A stretch of 64,000 nt of DNA from assembly GCF_000337675.1 (NCBI RefSeq), contig NZ_AOIB01000038.1, positions 1-64,000 of the forward strand, written 5' to 3'. Within the stretch, counting starts at the first letter, position 1. Each line of letters starts with the position of its first letter. Below are positions 60,220 through 64,000 of the stretch, piece after piece. Origin of the DNA: Natronococcus amylolyticus DSM 10524 (GTDB lineage: Archaea > Halobacteriota > Halobacteria > Halobacteriales > Natrialbaceae). Both the position numbers and the translations under genes were made by a program. Under the pieces are notes generated by a model. That model worked only from the letters and a program-made list of their open reading frames with translations. It was not told the origin of the DNA and ran no database searches.

Positions 60220-61041
60220 TCAGCGGCTACTACCGCTCCCCTCCGCGATCGCCGCGTCGCGGTCCGAGGCGTTCCGCGTTGCTCCTCGCTCCGCGACGAG
60301 GAGAAACAGCGCGGTCCAGAGGACGAGCGCGGCGCCGAGCCCGACGCCGAGGCTCGACCCCTGTTCGGCGCCGGGGTAGGCGATCGAGCCGAGGCCGACG
60401 AGCGCCATGAGCGCCGCGGCAGCGTAGACGGGGAACCGCCAGCCGACGCCCCTGAGGCTCGCGTACAGCGAGAGCGCGCCCGCGCTTACGGCGGCGCTCG
60501 CCATGATCAGGTAGTGGCCGAAGCCGGCGTGGGCGTCGCCGGTTCCGAAGTGGGCAGCGAGTTCGACGCCGGCGAACGCGAGACCGCCGACGGCGGTAAC
60601 GCCGGCGATCGCGGCCAGCCGACGGTCGAACCGGTCGGTCGACGGAAGCTGATCGCGGCCGGCCGGGTGTGCCAACGCCATCCCCACGAGCAGGGCCAGC
60701 AGGACGAGGAAGATCGACGAGAACTCCCCGCCGACGGCGTACACGACCGTCAGGGAGACCCACATCACGATCGCGGCGTGGAGCGCGCCGACGCGTGCGC
60801 TCGGGCGAACCGCCTGAACGAACACGCCGAGCAGGAGGATCACGAAGAAGCCGCCGAGGACGAAGTGGTGGAGCTCGTGGGTCGGGTAGGCGTACCCTCC
60901 GAACACGATTCCCGTCCAGAACGTCAACGGCTCGGCGAACCCTGGGACGGCGAGCGCCAGGAAGCCGACGCCGAGCACCACGAACGCGCCGAGTCTCAGC
61001 CGACTGACCGAGGGGTTGATCCGCGCCGAAGTCGTGCTCAC
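60220..61041 (-). CDS. integral membrane protein, unknown function
   Basis: 273 aa from GTG 61041 (VSTTSARINPSVSRLRL); the open frame upstream is basic and not protein-like. About eight TM segments with YPTHELHHFVLGGFFVILLLG and AAHFGTGDAHAGFGHYLIM, two His-bearing loops. Polar C-terminus. Sits between dnaK and dnaJ on the opposite strand. Family not recognised. Confidence 0.7.
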   Translation of the reverse strand: MSTTSARINPSVSRLRLGAFVVLGVGFLALAVPGFAEPLTFWTGIVFGGYAYPTHELHHFVLGGFFVILLLGVFVQAVRPSARVGALHAAIVMWVSLTVVYAVGGEFSSIFLVLLALLVGMALAHPAGRDQLPSTDRFDRRLAAIAGVTAVGGLAFAGVELAAHFGTGDAHAGFGHYLIMASAAVSAGALSLYASLRGVGWRFPVYAAAALMALVGLGSIAYPGAEQGSSLGVGLGAALVLWTALFLLVAERGATRNASDRDAAIAEGSGSSR

Positions 61042-61480
61042 GGGCGATCGACTCCGACTATACCGACCGACTGGGACGTCGCTTCGGCGACGGCTCGAAC
61101 GCGGGTTCCGGACACGTAACCTCTTTCCAACATGTGTGAGTATTATCACCACTCGAAGACATATCAACTGTTCGATACTCTCGACTCGGTCGAAGTCTGT
61201 TCGTGCCCCGAGTGCGGGTAGCGCGTCAGAATAGCCGCGAGACACGACACCTCGAGTGGTCGACGTATCGGCTAAGGGATCGATAGCGATATCCTCCCAA
61301 TGGCGGTCGAACGAGACGACCCGACAGCGGGAGACCGCGTGACGGCTGCGTCGGAGCGCCGTCTCGAGACCGCCGTCTAGACAACGGACCCGGGGTCGCG
61401 ATCGGCGCGGTTCGCCAGCACACCCGGTAGCCGAGGGAACGGTCGTTTCAAGTGTCTCAACCGAGTACGGCCCACAACGA
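61042..61480. other. intergenic region upstream of dnaJ
   Basis: About 440 bp. It contains a possible 29-codon ORF (61132-61221, listed separately). TTTCAAG (61447-61453) lies 28-34 nt upstream of the dnaJ ATG and may be its TATA element. Confidence 0.4.
61132..61221 (+). CDS. possible 29-aa Cys-rich microprotein
   Basis: ATG at 61132 reads MCEYYHHSKTYQLFDTLDSV then EVCSCPECG and stops at TAG 61221. Two C-terminal Cys pairs (C-S-C-P-E-C) plus Cys2 and a His pair could bind zinc. Codon composition is coding-like and lower GC than neighbours. No clear TATA was found, so this is speculative. Confidence 0.3.
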   Translation: MCEYYHHSKTYQLFDTLDSVEVCSCPECG

Positions 61481-62635
61481 ATGAGCGAGGATTTCTACGA
61501 CGTTCTCGGCGTGAGTCGCGACGCGTCCGCCGACGAGATCAAGAGCGCCTACCGGGAGAAGGCCACGGAGTACCACCCGGACGTCAGCGACGACCCCGAC
61601 GCCGAGGAGAAGTTCAAGAAGATCCAGAAGGCAAAACAGGTGCTGACCGACGAGGAGAAACGCGAGGCCTACGACCGAATGGGCCACGACCGCTACGAGC
61701 AGGCCGAAAAGCACGGCTACGACGCCGGCGGCGGTGCGGGCGGGATGGGCGGCGACCCGTTCGGCGGCATGGGCGGCGGAATGGGTGGCGGCGGCCTCGG
61801 CGACATCTTCGAGCAGGTCTTCGGCGGTGGCGGGGGTCGCGGTCGCCAGCGCCCGCGCAAGGGCCGCGACCTGCGAACCGAACTCGAGATCACGCTCGAA
61901 GAGGCCTACGAGGGTGTCGAGAAGCAGTTTTCGGTCGAACGGCCTGAGGCTTGCGACACCTGTGACGGCGAGGGTCACCCGCCGAGCGCCGACGCCGAGA
62001 CCTGTCCCGAATGTCAGGGACGGGGCCAGGTGACGCAGGTCCAGCAGACGCCGCTGGGCCGGGTCCAGCAGACGACCGCTTGTCCGCGCTGTGAGGGGGA
62101 GGGAACGCTGTACTCGGAGACCTGTAGTGACTGTCGCGGCGAGGGGTACGTCCGCGGCGAGGCGAGCCTGACCGTCGAGGTGCCCGCCGGGATCCAGAGC
62201 GGCCAGACCCTGCGGATGGAACGGGAGGGGGCGCCCAGCCCCGAGGGCGGTCCGCGCGGCGACCTGCTGATCGACGTCGCGGTCGCCGAGCACGACGACT
62301 TCGAGCGCGAGGGCGACAACCTTCGCCACCGGCTTCCGATTTCGTTCCCGCAGGCGACGTTCGGCGACACGGTCCAGGTGCCGACGCTCGACGGCAGCGT
62401 CGAGTTCGACGTCCCCGAGGGCACCCAGAGCGGGGAGACGTTCCGCCTGCAGGGGAAGGGAATGCCCCGCCTGCGCGGACGCGGCCACGGCGACCTCTAC
62501 GTCAAGGTCCAGATCGTCACCCCCGACTCGCTCAACGAGGAACAGCGCGACGCCCTCGAGGCGTTCGCCGAGGCCGGCGGCGACGAGATCGAGGTCAACG
62601 AGGGCTTCTTCGAGAAGATCAAGCGAGCGTTTTAG
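61481..62635 (+). CDS. dnaJ: co-chaperone DnaJ (Hsp40)
   Basis: 384 aa type I DnaJ. J domain (1-70) with EYHPDVSDD (HPD), Gly-rich region (about 85-125), zinc domain with CDTCDGEG, CPECQGRG, CPRCEGEG and CSDCRGEG, then C-terminal substrate domains (RLRGRGHGDLYVKVQI). Delivers clients to DnaK and stimulates its ATPase. Confidence 0.97.
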   Translation: MSEDFYDVLGVSRDASADEIKSAYREKATEYHPDVSDDPDAEEKFKKIQKAKQVLTDEEKREAYDRMGHDRYEQAEKHGYDAGGGAGGMGGDPFGGMGGGMGGGGLGDIFEQVFGGGGGRGRQRPRKGRDLRTELEITLEEAYEGVEKQFSVERPEACDTCDGEGHPPSADAETCPECQGRGQVTQVQQTPLGRVQQTTACPRCEGEGTLYSETCSDCRGEGYVRGEASLTVEVPAGIQSGQTLRMEREGAPSPEGGPRGDLLIDVAVAEHDDFEREGDNLRHRLPISFPQATFGDTVQVPTLDGSVEFDVPEGTQSGETFRLQGKGMPRLRGRGHGDLYVKVQIVTPDSLNEEQRDALEAFAEAGGDEIEVNEGFFEKIKRAF

Positions 62636-62727
62636 CTGAATCCGAACGACAAACGAGTCGCTTCCCCTAACTGTCGCCACAATCGTCGGTACGAGTTTTC
62701 CTTCTCCGTGGTGTGTGCACAGACGCC

Positions 62728-63315
62728 ATGTCCGAACAGATACTCCTGCTGGCGGGTGACTTCGTCGAGGACTACGAAGTGATGGTCCCGTTCCAGGCGC
62801 TACAGGCGGTCGGCCACGACGTCCACGCGGTCTGTCCCGAGAAGGACGCGGGCGATCAGTGTCCGACGGCGATCCACGACTTCGAGGGCGATCAGACCTA
62901 CACCGAGAAGCCGGGGCACAACTTCGAGCTGACCCACGAGTTCGACGCAGTCGAGCCGAGCGACTACGACGCGCTCGTCGTCCCCGGCGGCCGCGCGCCC
63001 GAGTACCTCCGTACGTACGACGAGGTCCTCGAGACGGTTCGGCACTTCTTCGAGGAAGGGAAACCCGTCGCCACGCTGTGTCACGGCCTGCAGATACTCG
63101 CAGCGGCAGACGTCCTCGAGGGCCGGACCTGTACGGCCTACCCCGCACTCGAGGCCGATATGCGCCAGGCCGGCGCGGAGTGGGAGGAGGGCGTCGCGCG
63201 GGACGAAAACCTCGTGACCGCTCAGGCCTGGCCCGACCATCCCGAGTGGCTCGCGGCGTTTCTCGACCTGGTCGGGACCGACCTCGAGCAGCCGGCGGAG
63301 GCGGCCGACGACTGA
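62728..63315 (+). CDS. DJ-1/PfpI-family protein
   Basis: 195 aa from ATG 62728 ([17 protein letters not shown]). Class I GATase-like fold: [20 protein letters not shown] and nucleophile elbow [19 protein letters not shown] with the reactive Cys. A Glu near the start (FVEDYE) matches the conserved acidic partner. Possible glyoxalase/deglycase or protease-like activity; exact function is not determinable. TATA-like GTTTTCC (62694-62700) about 30 nt upstream. Confidence 0.88.
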   Translation: MSEQILLLAGDFVEDYEVMVPFQALQAVGHDVHAVCPEKDAGDQCPTAIHDFEGDQTYTEKPGHNFELTHEFDAVEPSDYDALVVPGGRAPEYLRTYDEVLETVRHFFEEGKPVATLCHGLQILAAADVLEGRTCTAYPALEADMRQAGAEWEEGVARDENLVTAQAWPDHPEWLAAFLDLVGTDLEQPAEAADD

Positions 63316-63370
63316 CGACCGACGCCCGCGAGTCGGCGCGCTTTTTTGCGATCGGCCCTCACTCGAGGGT

Positions 63371-64000
63371 ATGAACGCCGCGACAGTCGACGACCTGCTC
63401 GCGCGAGAGCGACGCGGCGACCGGACGGCGCTGGTCGACGCGACCGGGCGCGAGTACGACCGCCACTGGCTGTGTACCTCCTCCTGGAAGGCCGGCAACT
63501 TCCTTCGTCACTCGGGCGTCCGCGAGGGCGTCACCGTGGGCGTCGTCGGCGAGGGTCCCCTCTCGCTGCTCGCCTTCTTCGGGACGACCCTGCTCGAGGC
63601 TACTACCCAATTCGATCCGCCGACCGACCTCGCCGACGACGAGCGGTTCCGGGCCCTCGTCGCGCCGACCGACGAGGGCGGCGCCTACGAGCTGCCGCCC
63701 GGCGCTCAGCGGGTCTACTACGGCGACAAGCCCGACGAACCGGGGGTCCACCACTTCGACGCCGGGCTCTGGAGCGAGAACCCCTCCTTCCCCCCGCTTT
63801 CGGTCGATCCGGAGACAGCGCTGGTGACCGACGGGGAGCGAACGCTCACTCATGGCGAGGCCCTCGAGGCGGCCCGCGGGGTCGTCGAGGAACACGACCT
63901 CGAGGCCGACGATCGAGTCGTCGTCCGGGCGCCGCTGTCAAATCCTGGAACCGTCGTCGCCGGTGTGCTCGCGCCGCTGCTGATCGAGGGGACGATCGTT
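63371..64000 (+). CDS. acetyl-CoA synthetase-like protein, N-terminal part (cut by window edge)
   Basis: Frame open from ATG 63371 to the window end (210 codons). Reads MNAATVDDLLARERRGDRTA, then TSSWKAGNFLRHSGVREGVTVGVVGEG, YYGDKPDEPGVHHFDAGLW, LVTDGERTLTHGEALEAARGV. It resembles haloarchaeal AMP-binding proteins annotated as acetyl-CoA synthetases, but the ATP-binding motifs would lie mostly downstream or be altered. Confidence 0.65.
   Translation, partial: MNAATVDDLLARERRGDRTALVDATGREYDRHWLCTSSWKAGNFLRHSGVREGVTVGVVGEGPLSLLAFFGTTLLEATTQFDPPTDLADDERFRALVAPTDEGGAYELPPGAQRVYYGDKPDEPGVHHFDAGLWSENPSFPPLSVDPETALVTDGERTLTHGEALEAARGVVEEHDLEADDRVVVRAPLSNPGTVVAGVLAPLLIEGTIV

Noticed and set aside
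1-64000. CRISPR array, rRNA, insertion sequences
   Set aside because: No regularly spaced repeats, no rRNA-like sequence and no transposase motifs were seen on either strand.

Overview
The window is chromosomal DNA from a halophilic archaeon (class Halobacteria), probably a Natrialbaceae-type genome. The evidence is high GC with frequent CTCGAG, very acidic predicted proteins, leaderless genes with AT-rich TATA elements about 24-33 nt upstream of the start, and haloarchaea-typical families (tandem UspA, F420-dependent LLM oxidoreductase, Tat lipoprotein, FilR1-type regulator, DUF5794, XPB plus DUF790). There is one tRNA gene, an intron-containing tRNA-Trp(CCA), and no rRNA, CRISPR array, transposase or integrase.

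Layout. 1-2.0 kb: stress cluster of three UspA proteins with a DUF2267 protein. 2.1-12.6 kb: aminotransferase, a two-gene Mrp/Nuo-type membrane pair, quinone oxidoreductase, wHTH regulator, methyltransferase, F420 oxidoreductase and sulfatase. 12.7-19.5 kb: GlcD-type FAD oxidase, histidine kinase, a decayed oxidase remnant, Tat lipoprotein, ThDP enzyme and UbiA-like prenyltransferase. 19.6-33.3 kb: LysE exporter, DUF2182/DUF1326 pair, acetyltransferases (one frameshifted), the YchF-type GTPase, a second DUF2267 protein, KatE catalase, crotonase and a large PAS/GAF kinase. 33.4-38.5 kb: accessory region. It holds a PD-(D/E)XK-like protein, a strikingly AT-rich two-gene cassette (731-aa ComEC-type metallo-beta-lactamase protein plus a 67-aa partner), a coding remnant and a partial copy of the tRNA-Trp 3' end next to tRNA-Trp. 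38.5-50.9 kb: housekeeping stretch with DUF5794, guaB, acyl-CoA synthetase, PAC2, an NSUN-type RNA methyltransferase pair, SatD pair, DUF790/Bax1 nuclease and a sodium:solute symporter with a 44-aa partner. 51.1-53.2 kb: three overlapping genes in which two ASRT-family proteins flank a sugar-lactone oxidase. 53.5-63 kb: cupin plus hydrolase, XPB helicase, then grpE, dnaK and dnaJ separated by small or unrelated genes. 63 kb to the end: DJ-1/PfpI protein and a truncated acetyl-CoA-synthetase-like gene.

The most interesting points are: (1) the AT-rich MBL cassette beside tRNA-Trp; (2) the ASRT - lactone oxidase - ASRT operon; (3) the tRNA-Trp intron, whose C/D-box guides can be read to position C34 and U39; (4) an Mrp/Nuo-like subunit lacking the usual TM5 Glu / TM7 Lys pair; (5) a microprotein partner of the symporter and a possible 29-aa Cys-rich microprotein. 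All calls are by eye; no database search was run.
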